From assembly GCA_031963005.1 (NCBI GenBank), contig JASSUL010000011.1:1-64000 (forward strand): a stretch of DNA of 64,000 nucleotides. Direction: 5' to 3'. This document shows, in pieces, positions 45,765-55,121 of the stretch (position 1 is its first letter; each line of letters starts with the position of its first letter). The notes below the pieces were generated by a model. The model had not been told where the DNA came from. It did not search any database and saw only the letters and a list, made by a program, of their open reading frames with translations. This DNA is from JASSUD01 sp031963005. GTDB lineage: Bacteria > Pseudomonadota > Gammaproteobacteria > Burkholderiales > Burkholderiaceae. Both the position numbers and the translations under genes were made by a program.

Positions 45765-46388
45765 ATGCAAAAACAAAGACGTGAATTTCTACTGAAAACA
45801 GCCACTACGGCGGGTGTCGCTCTGGCTGCTTCGGCTGCTGCTTCGAGCTTGGTGTTAACGGGCTGTACATTAACTGGCGAGCGTAGTAGCGCTAAATCTA
45901 CTCCGGTTGCTCTGCGTCAAACGCTGAATGCCGAGTCGGATTTGGCGTTGCAGCGCTTGTATCGATCTGTAAAAGGCTCACGGGAGTTGGTTGCGAAATC
46001 GCAAGGTATTTTGATATTTCCTTCTGTAACGGCGCTGGGTTTTATTGTCGGAGGACAGCATGGAAAAGGCGTATTTCGCACAGGAAACTTAAAGCTCACG
46101 CAAGGGTATTACAGTATTGCTTCTGGCTCGATTGGTTTTCAAGTGGGCGCGCAATCGAAGGCGCTCTTTTTTCTCTTTATGACGAATGCGGCGCTGGCGA
46201 ACTTTCGCTCTACGCCAGGTTGGTCTGTGGGGGCGGATGGGTCAGTTGCGTTATTGCAAGTGGGCGCTAACGGCGCAATAGATACCTTCAGTTCGCAGCA
46301 TCCTATTGTTGCGTTTGCATTAACTAATAAAGGGTTAATGGCGAACCTGACCTTAGAGGGCACTAAAATTTCAAAATTAGCTTTATAA
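45765..46388 (+). CDS. SYLF-domain (Ysc84-like) lipoprotein
   Basis: A 207-residue protein; ATG 45765 follows AAAGGAACG. The N-terminus MQKQRREFLLKTATTAG has a twin-arginine motif and the signal ends at a lipobox (VLTGC), so it should be exported folded and lipidated. The mature part is the SYLF/DUF500 domain (AKSQGILIFPSVTALGFIVG, GQHGKGVF), which binds phosphoinositides in eukaryotic relatives; the same layout is seen in the BPSL1445 family of Burkholderia. Periplasmic, inner or outer membrane anchored. Followed by a terminator. Confidence 0.88.
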   Translation: MQKQRREFLLKTATTAGVALAASAAASSLVLTGCTLTGERSSAKSTPVALRQTLNAESDLALQRLYRSVKGSRELVAKSQGILIFPSVTALGFIVGGQHGKGVFRTGNLKLTQGYYSIASGSIGFQVGAQSKALFFLFMTNAALANFRSTPGWSVGADGSVALLQVGANGAIDTFSSQHPIVAFALTNKGLMANLTLEGTKISKLAL

Positions 46389-46397
46389 GCTTTATGA

Positions 46398-46444
46398 GCC
46401 CTATCTTAGAAAAAAAGATATTCCCTTTTTTTCTAAGATAGGGC
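46398..46444. terminator. bidirectional intrinsic terminator
   Basis: Near-perfect long stem (GCCCTATCTTAGAAAAAAAG pairing with its complement ending at 46444) with A and T runs on both strands; serves the SYLF gene and the convergent MscS gene. Confidence 0.8.
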
Positions 46445-46524
46445 GGCCTTTTGTATTTTTACAGTAGCTAAACTGATTAACTGATGTTACGCAGGTTGTA
46501 GAAAGGCGAGTTATTGATCGGTAA

Positions 46525-47664
46525 TTAAGAAAGTGTGCCCGAGCCAGCAGAAATGCCAGCGGCGCGCTCCTGAGTAGAAGCAGGCAAAGTAGACGGCATA
46601 TTGACCTGGGTACGTACTGTCGGAAAATCTTGTGGGGCATGCTGTTGAATATACTTTAATAGCCCTTCTCGAATCCGGCAACGAAGGTCCCAACACTGCG
46701 ATGCTTGGGCTGTACTGACCAAAATACGCAATTGCATGGCGCGCTCGTTGGCATCGGCCACTTGCAATGTTTGTATCTCGCCATCCCATTCAGGGGCGGC
46801 TTTGCATAAACGCGATAACTCTTCACGCAGTGCGTCCAGATTAATACGATAATCCACCCATAAAAAAACCGTACCGATGAGTTGAGGGTTGGTGCGTGTC
46901 CAGTTTTGAAAGCTATTTTCCGTAAACCATTGTAAAGGGACTAGCAAACGCCGTTGATCCCAGAGGCGCACCACAATATAGCTGCCTGCGATTTCTTCGA
47001 TGGTGCCTACTTCCTCATGCAATTTGACAATATCGCCCACACGAATCGGCTGTGTGAGCGCAATTTGTAAACCTGCAGCTAAATTTCCCAAAACCGATCG
47101 TGCGGCCATCCCCGCAATCACACCCGCTACCCCAGCAGAAGCTAGAAGGCTGGCGCCTATTTGCCGTACATTGGGGAAAGTCATTAAAACAGAGGCCACA
47201 GCCAGTATGATGACCACGGCCATCATTGTGCGCACTAACACCTTGGCTTGTTTATGAATACGATTGGCATATTGTTCGTCGCCTTGTTTTTTTTGTATGC
47301 GACGCCGAGTAAAAATCTGGCCTGAAACATAGGCAAAGCGCGTGCCAAACCACGTTAAGCTAGCGATGGAAGCCAGTGCGCTGATATCGCTCAGAATGAC
47401 CATAAACGTCGAGGTTTTAGGTATTTCTGAAATAAAAAGTTGAGCGACAAACAATAAAAACGTGAATTTTCCAGGGCGCTCGAGATACTTTAGCATCAAC
47501 GCTAAATTGCTTTCTGATCGTGCGATATTACGCAATGCGCTTAATCCACTACGCATTAAAAGAAAAGCAAGGCCTAAAACGGTCACCATCATAATGGCCG
47601 CACCTATGGCCGAGTGCATGGGCTCTAAAAAGATATTTTTAATAATCTGGGGCAATGTTATCAA
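46525..47664 (-). CDS. MscS-family mechanosensitive channel
   Basis: A 379-residue inner-membrane channel. About four hydrophobic helices fill residues 15-180, ending in the pore helix (ASAGVAGVIAGMAARSVLGN) with the typical Gly/Ala pattern, then AAGLQIALTQPIRVGDIV and the beta domain (GTIEEIAGSYIVVRLWDQRR). Opens on membrane tension to release solutes under osmotic downshock. Length is medium for the YbdG/YnaI-like group. The C-terminal 80 residues are soluble. It ends near the shared terminator at 46398-46444. Confidence 0.92.
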   Translation of the reverse strand: MITLPQIIKNIFLEPMHSAIGAAIMMVTVLGLAFLLMRSGLSALRNIARSESNLALMLKYLERPGKFTFLLFVAQLFISEIPKTSTFMVILSDISALASIASLTWFGTRFAYVSGQIFTRRRIQKKQGDEQYANRIHKQAKVLVRTMMAVVIILAVASVLMTFPNVRQIGASLLASAGVAGVIAGMAARSVLGNLAAGLQIALTQPIRVGDIVKLHEEVGTIEEIAGSYIVVRLWDQRRLLVPLQWFTENSFQNWTRTNPQLIGTVFLWVDYRINLDALREELSRLCKAAPEWDGEIQTLQVADANERAMQLRILVSTAQASQCWDLRCRIREGLLKYIQQHAPQDFPTVRTQVNMPSTLPASTQERAAGISAGSGTLS

Positions 47665-47721
47665 TGTCTCCCTCCTTTTATTTTTTTAGCGCTTTATGAC
47701 CAGATGATAAGGAATGGTATT

Positions 47722-47829
47722 TTAAGGAGACGCTGAATAAACCGGGAGCAAGGAATGCCTTTGATGCCAGTACAACTAGTACGGCGATGAGGCATGACAC
47801 CGCTCCCGGTTTATTCAGCGTCTCCTTAA
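47722..47829. repeat. 108-bp palindromic mini-element
   Basis: Perfect 28-bp inverted repeats (47722-47749 and 47802-47829, starting TTAAGGAGACGCTGAATAAA) enclose 52 bp with further weaker inverted symmetry. No coding capacity. Lies between the mscS start and the tatD stop. Likely a MITE-like non-autonomous element; a strong terminator is an alternative. Confidence 0.75.
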
Positions 47830-47893
47830 TAAAAAAATAATGGTTTATAGAGAAAAGCCTATTATGCGCCATTATGCGGATTATTTACCTTAT

Positions 47894-48697
47894 TTACTGC
47901 TTGATAGCAAATAACTTAAAGAAGTTTTCACTGGTGACTTCGGCAATTTTTGCTTCTTCCACACCGCGAAGTGCGGCAATAGCACGGGCAACATAGATGA
48001 CAAAACCGGGTTCATTGAGTTTGCCGCGATATGGTACCGGCGCTAAATAGGGAGAATCGGTTTCAATTAATAATCGCTCCAGCGGTATGCGTTGAGCAAG
48101 CTCTTGCACGTCTTGGGCATTTTTAAAAGTAACAATGCCGGATAAAGAGATATAAAAATTCAGCGCCATGGCAGCTTGGGCCATTTCCCAGGATTCAGTG
48201 AAGCAGTGCATGACGCCACCTATTTCCTGAGCGCCCTCCTCTTCCATTAAGCGTAGCGTATCTTGTGCAGCGCAGCGCGTATGAATAATCAGCGGTTTTT
48301 GCACGATTTTAGCGGCCCGAATATGTGCCCGAAAACGGGTACGTTGCCACTCCATATCCTCTATAGGGCGCCCTTCTAATCGATAGTAATCTAGGCCGGT
48401 TTCTCCAATCGCAACGACTTTAGGGTGCTGCGCTAGGCTTACCAAACGCTCAACCCACTCCTCTATGGAAGGTTCACAGCTCGCGCCCCCTGTATATTCT
48501 CCGTCAGGGTGCACGCCTACGGAAGCAAATAAATGCGCATGATCTTGGGCAAGGGCGAGTACTTGTGGAAAGCTGTCCAAATCTACGCTGACACAGAGTG
48601 CATGAGTGACTTGATTGGCACGCATCGTTTCCAGTATTTCAGGTAAACGGTGCGCAAGCTTTTCAAAATTAAGATGACAATGGGAATCTACAAACAT
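47894..48697 (-). CDS. TatD-family metal-dependent DNase/hydrolase
   Basis: From ATG 48697, 267 residues, the normal TatD length (the frame is open to 48775 but that part runs through a hairpin). Metal ligands: DSHCHLNFEKL at the start, GETGLDYYRLEG, PLIIHTRCA and ETDSPYLAPVPYRG. TatD proteins are 3'-5' nucleases acting in DNA repair or degradation. It follows holB, as is usual in beta-proteobacteria, although pilZ that often sits between them is absent. Confidence 0.93.
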   Translation of the reverse strand: MFVDSHCHLNFEKLAHRLPEILETMRANQVTHALCVSVDLDSFPQVLALAQDHAHLFASVGVHPDGEYTGGASCEPSIEEWVERLVSLAQHPKVVAIGETGLDYYRLEGRPIEDMEWQRTRFRAHIRAAKIVQKPLIIHTRCAAQDTLRLMEEEGAQEIGGVMHCFTESWEMAQAAMALNFYISLSGIVTFKNAQDVQELAQRIPLERLLIETDSPYLAPVPYRGKLNEPGFVIYVARAIAALRGVEEAKIAEVTSENFFKLFAIKQ

Positions 48698-48730
48698 AGT
48701 AATCGAGTACGTTGAGCAATCTAGGGGGTA

Positions 48731-48772
48731 TCTACAATTGCCCAAAGATGAGTTCTTTTGGGCAATTGTAGA
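48731..48772. terminator. strong hairpin between holB and tatD
   Basis: Perfect 16-bp stem TCTACAATTGCCCAAA/TTTGGGCAATTGTAGA with a 10-nt loop, beginning 7 bp past the holB stop. No T-run on the minus strand, so it may be an attenuator or mRNA-end hairpin rather than a full terminator. Confidence 0.6.
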
Positions 48773-48778
48773 CATGCC

Positions 48779-49900
48779 CTATATAAAAAGCGTGGGATAA
48801 GGCGCTAGTGCATCTTCAATTCTTAAGCGCGCATTGAGTGGATGATTTTCTACCGCACGTTGTGCGTAGATCACACGGACATACTGTGCCCAACGAGCAA
48901 TATTTAAGTGTTTTGCGCATGCGGCGAGGGCATCGATGTGTTCTGGAAAATAATGCGAACGACGGGCCAAATGCCAGGTTCCTAAATCGTAGAGCCAACG
49001 CTGTAGCATACTTATAAAATGTGCTATGGGTATTTTTTGCAGCGCTTCTGCGCATACCATCGTATCGCAGCGCGCGCCTGCGCAGAGCTGTTCTATCAGT
49101 ATTCGCGACGCGGCTTTGTCTTCCTCTTTCTGTTGGGTATATGCTAAAGCCGTTAGAGGGGCTCCGCCAGCCCAGGCTAGCGCAGCTTGTGTCTGTTGAT
49201 CAGTTAGGCCCTGTGTGCTTAACCAGTGTAATGCTTGGCTTGCCGAAGGGATATGCATAGCATAGCGTCGACAGCGGCTGATAATAGTCGGTAAAACGCG
49301 ATCCAGCCTGGCCGTAATTAAAATAAAAATGATTTTTTCGGCAGGTTCTTCCAAGGTTTTGAGTAAGGCATTGGCTGCCGGTAAATTTAAGGCTTCCGCA
49401 GGGTGCAGAACAATGACGCGCCACCCTGCGCGATGCGCGGTAACGGTACAGATATTTTGAAGATCGCGCACGCTGGCGATTTTGATTTCTTGGCTTGGAG
49501 CAGCGGTTTTTTTCGAGGTATCTGACGATGTGGTAGCCACGGCAGAGGCACTGGAGGAGGCTTTGTTCTCTGGGCTATGCGCTTTTTTAGTGGATGGGGT
49601 TTTTGCCTTTGCGCGTGTATTTGCACTTTGATCTGCGCTTTGCTGCGCTTCCATTAAATGCTCTGGTACGAGTAGGCGATAATCAGGATGATGGCCCTGC
49701 GCCATCCATAGACAAGCTTTGCAGGTTCCACAAGCATATCCTTGCTCCAGAGGGGCTTCGCACAAAATGGCCTGGGCAAGCGCTTGGGCAAAATGGACCT
49801 TCCCTATACCCGCTGGCCCTTCTAATAAAACCGCCTGCGGCCATTTTCCGCGCAACGCATTAAAGCGTTGCCAATCGTCGTATTGCCATGGATAGATCAT
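48779..49900 (-). CDS. holB: DNA polymerase III delta' subunit
   Basis: A 373-residue clamp-loader subunit. The P-loop region is EGPAGIGKVHFAQALAQAIL, the zinc-binding Cys cluster is YACGTCKACLWMAQGHHPD, and EALNLPAANALLKTLEEPAE is the conserved SRC-like/sensor region. A Lys/Ser/Thr/Ala-rich stretch of about 55 residues (KAKTPSTKKAHSPENK to SSDTSKKTAAPS) interrupts the ATPase domain after LLVPEHL. dnaQ lies just upstream, so two subunits of polymerase III are adjacent. Length slightly above usual because of the insertion. Confidence 0.92.
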   Translation of the reverse strand: MIYPWQYDDWQRFNALRGKWPQAVLLEGPAGIGKVHFAQALAQAILCEAPLEQGYACGTCKACLWMAQGHHPDYRLLVPEHLMEAQQSADQSANTRAKAKTPSTKKAHSPENKASSSASAVATTSSDTSKKTAAPSQEIKIASVRDLQNICTVTAHRAGWRVIVLHPAEALNLPAANALLKTLEEPAEKIIFILITARLDRVLPTIISRCRRYAMHIPSASQALHWLSTQGLTDQQTQAALAWAGGAPLTALAYTQQKEEDKAASRILIEQLCAGARCDTMVCAEALQKIPIAHFISMLQRWLYDLGTWHLARRSHYFPEHIDALAACAKHLNIARWAQYVRVIYAQRAVENHPLNARLRIEDALAPYPTLFI

Positions 49901-49928
49901 GAGAGCGTATTACCGCAGAGCTGAATGG

Positions 49929-50609
49929 TTAGAAGGAGAGAAGCGCCGTGTGCTCGGCTTTTTCTTCTGGGGTGGCTTCAATGACAATGAGCGAAGCGGC
50001 TTGCGTTCCCATCAAGGCCTGTGAAGCCTGCGTAGCGGTACTCCATGTCGATGCAACAGGAGGTGCTGCAAGTTCGGTAATGAGCAATTCCTCCTGTCCA
50101 CAGGTCATGGCAAGGTAGACTTGTGCCAGCAATTCTGCATCTAATAGCGCGCCGTGCAGGGTGCGGTGTGCGCGGGAAATATGAAAGCGATCACAGAGCG
50201 CATCCAGTGAATTGCGTTTACCTGGAAAGCGCTCTCTGGCATTTTTCAGCGTGTCGGTGACGGTGTGGCAATAGGTATCAAAATGCGGCCGGTCTAGGCG
50301 TTGTAGTTCCGCATTTAAAAAACTGATATCGAAAGGCGCGTTATGAATGATGACTTCCGCGCCCTGGACAAAATCACAGAGCGCTTGTGCCACCTCGGAG
50401 AATAAGGGCTGTGCGCTGAGAAATTCGGTCGTTAAACCGTGGACCGCTAGTGCGGCAGGGTCGCTGTCTCGTTTGGGGTTGACATAAAAATGCCGTGTAT
50501 TTCCAGTGAGCCGACGTTGGTTGATTTCTACACAAGCGATTTCGACTAAGCGATCGCCTTTATTCGCATATAGCCCAGTGGTTTCGGTATCTAGAACAAT
50601 TTGACGCAT
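49929..50609 (-). CDS. dnaQ: DNA polymerase III epsilon subunit (proofreading exonuclease)
   Basis: From ATG 50609 (MRQIVLDTETTGLYANKGDR), 226 residues; the frame is open 6 codons earlier. Exo motifs: VLDTETTGL (ExoI), IIHNAPFDISFLNAELQRLD (ExoII) and HGALLDAELLAQVYLAM (ExoIII, catalytic His and Asp). It edits errors in the replicative polymerase core. The C-terminal alpha-binding tail is shorter than in E. coli. The rnhA-dnaQ order is the classic one. Confidence 0.95.
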   Translation of the reverse strand: MRQIVLDTETTGLYANKGDRLVEIACVEINQRRLTGNTRHFYVNPKRDSDPAALAVHGLTTEFLSAQPLFSEVAQALCDFVQGAEVIIHNAPFDISFLNAELQRLDRPHFDTYCHTVTDTLKNARERFPGKRNSLDALCDRFHISRAHRTLHGALLDAELLAQVYLAMTCGQEELLITELAAPPVASTWSTATQASQALMGTQAASLIVIEATPEEKAEHTALLSF

Positions 50610-50715
50610 TGTACGGAGAGTTCGCAAAGGGTTAAAAATGGGGGGGAGGTACGGGCATTTTCCCCGCAGAGAAAATGCCTATACTTAGAATACAGGGTGG
50701 TGGTGCGAGCAGGCG

Positions 50716-51201
50716 CTAATTTTCTGATGCGCCTGTGCGTAGCACTTGTGTAATCCCTTTACGGGCTAGGGTATCCGCACGCTCATTGCCCGTGTTACCG
50801 GCATGCCCTCTTACCCACTGCCACCGAATGCGATGTTTTTTTTCCGTATAGGATTGCACTAGGGCATCGAGGGTTTTCCACAAGTCGTCATTCTTGACAG
50901 GGGCGCCAGCTGCAGTGCGCCAGCCTCGCTTTTTCCAATTGATAATCCACGAACTGATTCCAAGTTGGACATACTGGGAATCGGTATACACCGTGGCGTT
51001 ATAGCCTGGCTTTAATGCGCTCAGCGCTTCGATGACCGCCATCAGTTCCATCCGATTATTGGTGGTGTGCGCAACACCACCATAAAGAATTTCTTCACCG
51101 GTTTTATATTGAAAAGAGACCCCCCACCCTCCTGGGCCAGGGTTGCCATTACATGCGCCGTCAGTGTAAATATCTACGTCTTCGTGATCAATCAATTGCA
51201 T
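50716..51201 (-). CDS. rnhA: ribonuclease HI
   Basis: A 161-residue enzyme removing RNA from RNA-DNA hybrids. All four catalytic acids are present: Asp in VDIYTDGACNGNPGPGGWG, Glu in NNRMELMAVIEAL, Asp in ATVYTDSQYV, and Asp in NTGNERADTLARK with the His loop RGHAG. Length and order are standard. Between the methyltransferase and dnaQ. Confidence 0.97.
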   Translation of the reverse strand: MQLIDHEDVDIYTDGACNGNPGPGGWGVSFQYKTGEEILYGGVAHTTNNRMELMAVIEALSALKPGYNATVYTDSQYVQLGISSWIINWKKRGWRTAAGAPVKNDDLWKTLDALVQSYTEKKHRIRWQWVRGHAGNTGNERADTLARKGITQVLRTGASEN

Positions 51202-51310
51202 GGGTTATAAAAAGACTAAATAATGAGAAAATGGCGCCATCTACCCTGTATGGGTAGCTGTGTGATATAGGCGTGATAGCTATTTGCTAGCTGCGGATAC
51301 TCCGATGTCG

Positions 51311-52087
51311 CTATGGAGTCTGCCGGCTGGTAAATCCTGCGGCCAATGCGGGTTCTCCAGACAAAGTGGATGTAGCGGCAGGGCCTACCCAGCGTATAGC
51401 GGGTACGCGTTTAACCGCTGTAAGCATATATACCGCTCCAAAAATCGGCCACCATCTATCGCCTGCTGCTTCCATATAGGAAGTGCGGTTTAAGGTGGTT
51501 TGACTTTGTATGGGGAATCTATAACCGCCAAAGCGCCCTAATTCTAGCTCGAACCCTAAGAGGCTGAGCCAATCTTTTAAGCGTTCCAGGTGAATTAAAG
51601 AAGCGTGTACGGGCAGAAAAGTATAGCCTAATGCCTGAGCCAAACGCTGCCTGAGTCCCCATAAGCTCAAAGCGTTAAATCCAAAAATAATGAGTTTTCC
51701 TTCGGGAACGAGAACACGTTCCACTTCGCGTAAGAGTTGGTGCGGATGTTCTGTAGATTCTAAGGTATGGGGTAAGATCAATAAATCAATGCTCTGTGTT
51801 GCGAAGGGAAGCTCAGGTAAAGCTAGGCGCAGATTGTGCGTACTCACCTTTTCAAAAGGAACGGGCCTTAATGCAGGGGGGGATTGGGTAAGCGCGACGC
51901 CTCGATAGTGTATTCGGCTAGATCGCAAACCATCTAGTTCGGGTAAGCCCAGTTGGATCGCGTGTGTGCCCAAAGGACCCGCTACCGCGCGTTCAATTTG
52001 TTCTTGTTCCCAGCTTAATATATAGCGGCCTAAAACAGAGTCCGCCCAGGTAGACATCGTTTTTTTGAGGGGGATATCCGTCTTCAT
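51311..52087 (-). CDS. class I SAM-dependent methyltransferase
   Basis: From ATG 52087, 258 residues (the frame opens at 52117). Rossmann-type methyltransferase with FATQSIDLLILPHTLESTEH (post-motif II region) and VLVPEGKLIIFGFNALSLWG; the SAM-binding loop is degenerate (ELDGLRSSRIHYRGVAL). In relatives the gene sits next to gloB and rnhA, as yafS does in E. coli. Substrate unknown. Start of a minus-strand run methyltransferase-rnhA-dnaQ-holB-tatD. Confidence 0.85.
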   Translation of the reverse strand: MKTDIPLKKTMSTWADSVLGRYILSWEQEQIERAVAGPLGTHAIQLGLPELDGLRSSRIHYRGVALTQSPPALRPVPFEKVSTHNLRLALPELPFATQSIDLLILPHTLESTEHPHQLLREVERVLVPEGKLIIFGFNALSLWGLRQRLAQALGYTFLPVHASLIHLERLKDWLSLLGFELELGRFGGYRFPIQSQTTLNRTSYMEAAGDRWWPIFGAVYMLTAVKRVPAIRWVGPAATSTLSGEPALAAGFTSRQTP

Positions 52088-52160
52088 AATGAGAAAAACC
52101 TTTGTAAAGATCGCCAAAACAGATGTTATTCTACGCGTACGATTCTTGCGTAATAGATTC

Positions 52161-52330
52161 TTAGAGCCTGTTCATAATCTCCAGCAATCACCCTTAAAGC
52201 GGTGATATTGGGGTTCCTTCGTCACCCCAACCTACCATTTTTTGGCATCTTTCGTAGGTTGGGATGACGAATTGAATTAAATACGGAACCCCAACACAAC
52301 CCACTTTTGAAGATTATGAACAGGTTCTAA
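52161..52330. repeat. palindromic mini-element, copy A
   Basis: Ends TTAGAGCCTGTTCATAATCT and its inverse (GATTATGAACAGGTTCTAA). Shares an internal block GACGAATTGAATTAAATACG with copies B (54101-54282) and C (63553-63671). No gene; MITE-like, perhaps mobilised by an IS with the same ends elsewhere. It sits where gloB would be expected. Confidence 0.8.
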
Positions 52331-52469
52331 AGAACCCTTTTAATTTAATATACTCCCCCACATTCATTTAGTGGAGAGTGGATCTTTGCTCAAGTATACG
52401 TGCTGTAGTCATAGCGCACGGCCTATTCCCAATTTATTTTCTATTGACTTCTGCTCTACCAGGATTGAC

Positions 52470-54104
52470 ATGCAACGATGTTATGGCGTGCTGCTCAGTG
52501 TATTGCTCAGCGTTTTATTAGCCGCTTGTGCAGGTACCACCACTGATGATGCTGCGCGTATGTACCGCTCGCCTTTTTCTTTTAGAGCTGCTGCTAAGGC
52601 AAAGGCACCGACAGATCCTGTTTTAGATGCCGACAGTGATACTTTAGCATCGGGGTCAGGCGATATATGGGATCGTATACGCCGCGGTTTTCAATTACCT
52701 AATTTAGAAGGGAATCTGGTCGATGCGCAATTACGCTGGTATGTCTCTCGCCCAGATTATGTGGAGCGTATGACCGCCCGCTCGGCACTCTATCTCTATT
52801 ACATCGTCGAGATGCTTGAAGCGCGTCATATGCCTACCGAGCTAGCACTTTTGCCTTTCATTGAATCGGGATACAACCCCCAAGCGCTGTCTGTAGCAAA
52901 AGCAGCGGGAATGTGGCAATTTATTCCAGGGACGGGTCGCACCTTTAAGTTGAAGCAGAATATGTTTCAAGATGAGCGGCGCGATGTGCTCGCATCGACG
53001 AATGCGGCGCTGGATTATTTATCAAAGCTCTATACCATGTTTGGCGACTGGCAAATTGCGCTGGCTGCGTACAACTGGGGGGAAGGCAATGTCCAGCGCG
53101 CTATTGCACGCAACCGTGCAGCAAAACGGCCGACCGATTATGCCAGCTTAAAGTTGCCTAATGAGACGCGCAATTACGTGCCCAAACTACAAGCCGTGAA
53201 GAATATTATTGCCAATGCTAATAAATACGGATTGACTCTTCCTCCTATACCCAATCATCCCTACTTTGTTACGGTAACGACTGCGCGTGACATCGATGTA
53301 AAGATCGCTGCCCAACTTGCGAACTTAACGCTCAAAGAATTTACGGCTCTCAATCCTTCGTTTAAGAAACCCGTCATTTTAGGGGCCACGAATCCCCAAA
53401 TTCTCCTGCCTTTTGATAATGCCCAAGCCTTTGAAAAAAATTTGAAGTCTTACGAAGGGACCTTATCTAGTTGGACAACATATACCGTTGCCAAGCGTGC
53501 TCGGCCTGCCGTATTAGCGGCAAAAATTGGCGTGAGTCCTATAACCCTCATCGCCGTGAATAAAATTCCTGTAGGGATGCGACTCAAACCAGGAGCTACG
53601 GTATTAGTACCCAAATCTGCAGATGCAGAGGATGAGGATATCAGTGCAGCAATAGCGGAAAGTGCGGTATTAGCGTTAGAACCCGATACTCCAGATACAC
53701 GTAAAATGCTACTGCGCGTTCATAAACGTCAAAATATGTCGGTCATTGCAAAACGCTACCATGTATCGGTTGCACAAATCCAAGCCTGGAATAAAACAAA
53801 ACGCACTCGCGTAGCTCCTGGGCAGATTATTGTTTTACATGTTCCCCATACCGTAGCGGTTCCCGCAGTCCGTCGCACGATAGTACGAGGGGGCGGTGTG
53901 CGCGCGATAGCGGTCTCATCCCCTGTAAAAAACGTAGGCCCTTCTCATAAGAAAAAACACGCTACTAAAAAATCCTCCACGCATACAAGCACTAGCCGCG
54001 ATAAAAAATTGGGAGCCCACTCTAAACAGGCGGGTAAACCCTCTGCTACCAAAGCCACGAAAAATACAAAATCTACGGTCGCAAAGCTACAGTCTTCTTC
54101 TTAA
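52470..54104 (+). CDS. mltD: membrane-bound lytic murein transglycosylase D
   Basis: From ATG 52470 (CAGGA upstream), 544 residues. Signal ends in a lipobox (SVLLAACAG), so an outer-membrane lipoprotein. The SLT domain holds catalytic Glu in LLPFIESGYNPQALS and GMWQFIPGTGRTF; two LysM domains follow (TTYTVAKRARPAVLAAKIGV and LLRVHKRQNMSVIAKRYHV). It cuts glycan strands of peptidoglycan. The C-terminus is a Lys/Ser/Thr-rich tail of about 60 residues. Two copies of the same mini-element flank the gene; its TAA lies inside copy B's left end. Confidence 0.93.
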   Translation: MQRCYGVLLSVLLSVLLAACAGTTTDDAARMYRSPFSFRAAAKAKAPTDPVLDADSDTLASGSGDIWDRIRRGFQLPNLEGNLVDAQLRWYVSRPDYVERMTARSALYLYYIVEMLEARHMPTELALLPFIESGYNPQALSVAKAAGMWQFIPGTGRTFKLKQNMFQDERRDVLASTNAALDYLSKLYTMFGDWQIALAAYNWGEGNVQRAIARNRAAKRPTDYASLKLPNETRNYVPKLQAVKNIIANANKYGLTLPPIPNHPYFVTVTTARDIDVKIAAQLANLTLKEFTALNPSFKKPVILGATNPQILLPFDNAQAFEKNLKSYEGTLSSWTTYTVAKRARPAVLAAKIGVSPITLIAVNKIPVGMRLKPGATVLVPKSADAEDEDISAAIAESAVLALEPDTPDTRKMLLRVHKRQNMSVIAKRYHVSVAQIQAWNKTKRTRVAPGQIIVLHVPHTVAVPAVRRTIVRGGGVRAIAVSSPVKNVGPSHKKKHATKKSSTHTSTSRDKKLGAHSKQAGKPSATKATKNTKSTVAKLQSSS

Positions 54105-54282
54105 AGCCTGTTCATAATCTTCAAAAGTAGGTTGTGTTGGGGTTCCAAAATCACCTAAAAACGCACCCCAACCTACGAAAAATGCCCAAAAATGGTAGGT
54201 TGGGGTGACGAATTGAATTAAATACGGAACCCCAACATGACGACCTCAAAGGCTATTTCTGGAGATTATGAACAGGCTCTTA
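54101..54282. repeat. palindromic mini-element, copy B
   Basis: Same terminal repeats (AAGCCTGTTCATAATCT ... GATTATGAACAGGCTCTTA) and internal block as copy A, same orientation. The left end overlaps the mltD stop codon. Confidence 0.8.
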
Positions 54283-54422
54283 GAATCTGTTTAGTCTCTT
54301 CTGCGGTGACGCATTAATGAGATGCCCGGGTAGCAAAGCGGTTCATATAAGCTTAAACTTGCCGGATTTTGATTCCCCACTTCATCATCATAGGTGGGGA
54401 GACTGCATTTTCCCCATGGTGT

Positions 54423-55121
54423 ATGCCTTTTCCTGCCCTCCAAAGCCGTTTGCGCTACTCTTTTAAGAATGCTGCATTACTACAGCGCGCGTTAACCCAT
54501 CGCAGTTACAGCGCAACGCATAATGAGCGCCTTGAATTTCTAGGGGATGCAATTTTAAATTGCGTCATCAGCACGCTGTTGTTTCAGCAGTTTCCTGATT
54601 GGCCTGAAGGGGATCTTTCGCGCATGCGTTCTGGTTTGGTTGATCAAAAAACCTTATGTGAACTGGCGCGTCATATTGAGTTAGCACCCTGTCTAAAATT
54701 GGGCGCTGGCGAACGTAAAACAGGAGGCCGGCAGCGACCCTCTATACTGGCGGATGCTTTTGAAGCTATCCTCGGGGCCGTATACCTCGATGGTGGGTTT
54801 GACGAAGTGCATAAGGTGATTGCGCATACTTATGACGCCTTATTAGGCAAACTGCATTCGTCGGCCCCTAAAAAGGACGCCAAAACCCAGTTGCAGGAAT
54901 ATTTGCAACATAAAAAAATGGCATTGCCTAAATACACAATGCTGTCTATGGATGACCGCGTGACGCCCCCTGTTTTTGAAGTACGTTGTACGATTGCTAA
55001 TTTACAGTGCGATGTAGTCGGTATTGGCGCTACACGCCGACTTGCAGAGCAACATGCCGCGGATACAATATTAAATACGATATTAAAAGAGGTCAAAAGC
55101 AAACTCCCCTCAAAGCGCTAA
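54423..55121 (+). CDS. rnc: ribonuclease III
   Basis: From ATG 54423 (MPFPALQSRLRYSFKNAALL, the usual beta-proteobacterial start; the frame opens at 54369), 232 residues. RNase III signature HNERLEFLGDAILN with catalytic Glu/Asp, then EGDLSRMRSGLVDQKTLCEL and ILADAFEAILGAVYLDGG; a dsRNA-binding domain closes the protein. Processes rRNA and other dsRNA. The lepA-lepB genes that usually precede it are not present; mini-element copy B is there instead. Its TAA is directly followed by the era GTG. Confidence 0.95.
   Translation: MPFPALQSRLRYSFKNAALLQRALTHRSYSATHNERLEFLGDAILNCVISTLLFQQFPDWPEGDLSRMRSGLVDQKTLCELARHIELAPCLKLGAGERKTGGRQRPSILADAFEAILGAVYLDGGFDEVHKVIAHTYDALLGKLHSSAPKKDAKTQLQEYLQHKKMALPKYTMLSMDDRVTPPVFEVRCTIANLQCDVVGIGATRRLAEQHAADTILNTILKEVKSKLPSKR

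Noticed and set aside
48698..48775. Upstream tatD start at 48775
   Set aside because: The extra 26 residues would be translated through the perfect hairpin; the family begins at MFVDSHCH.
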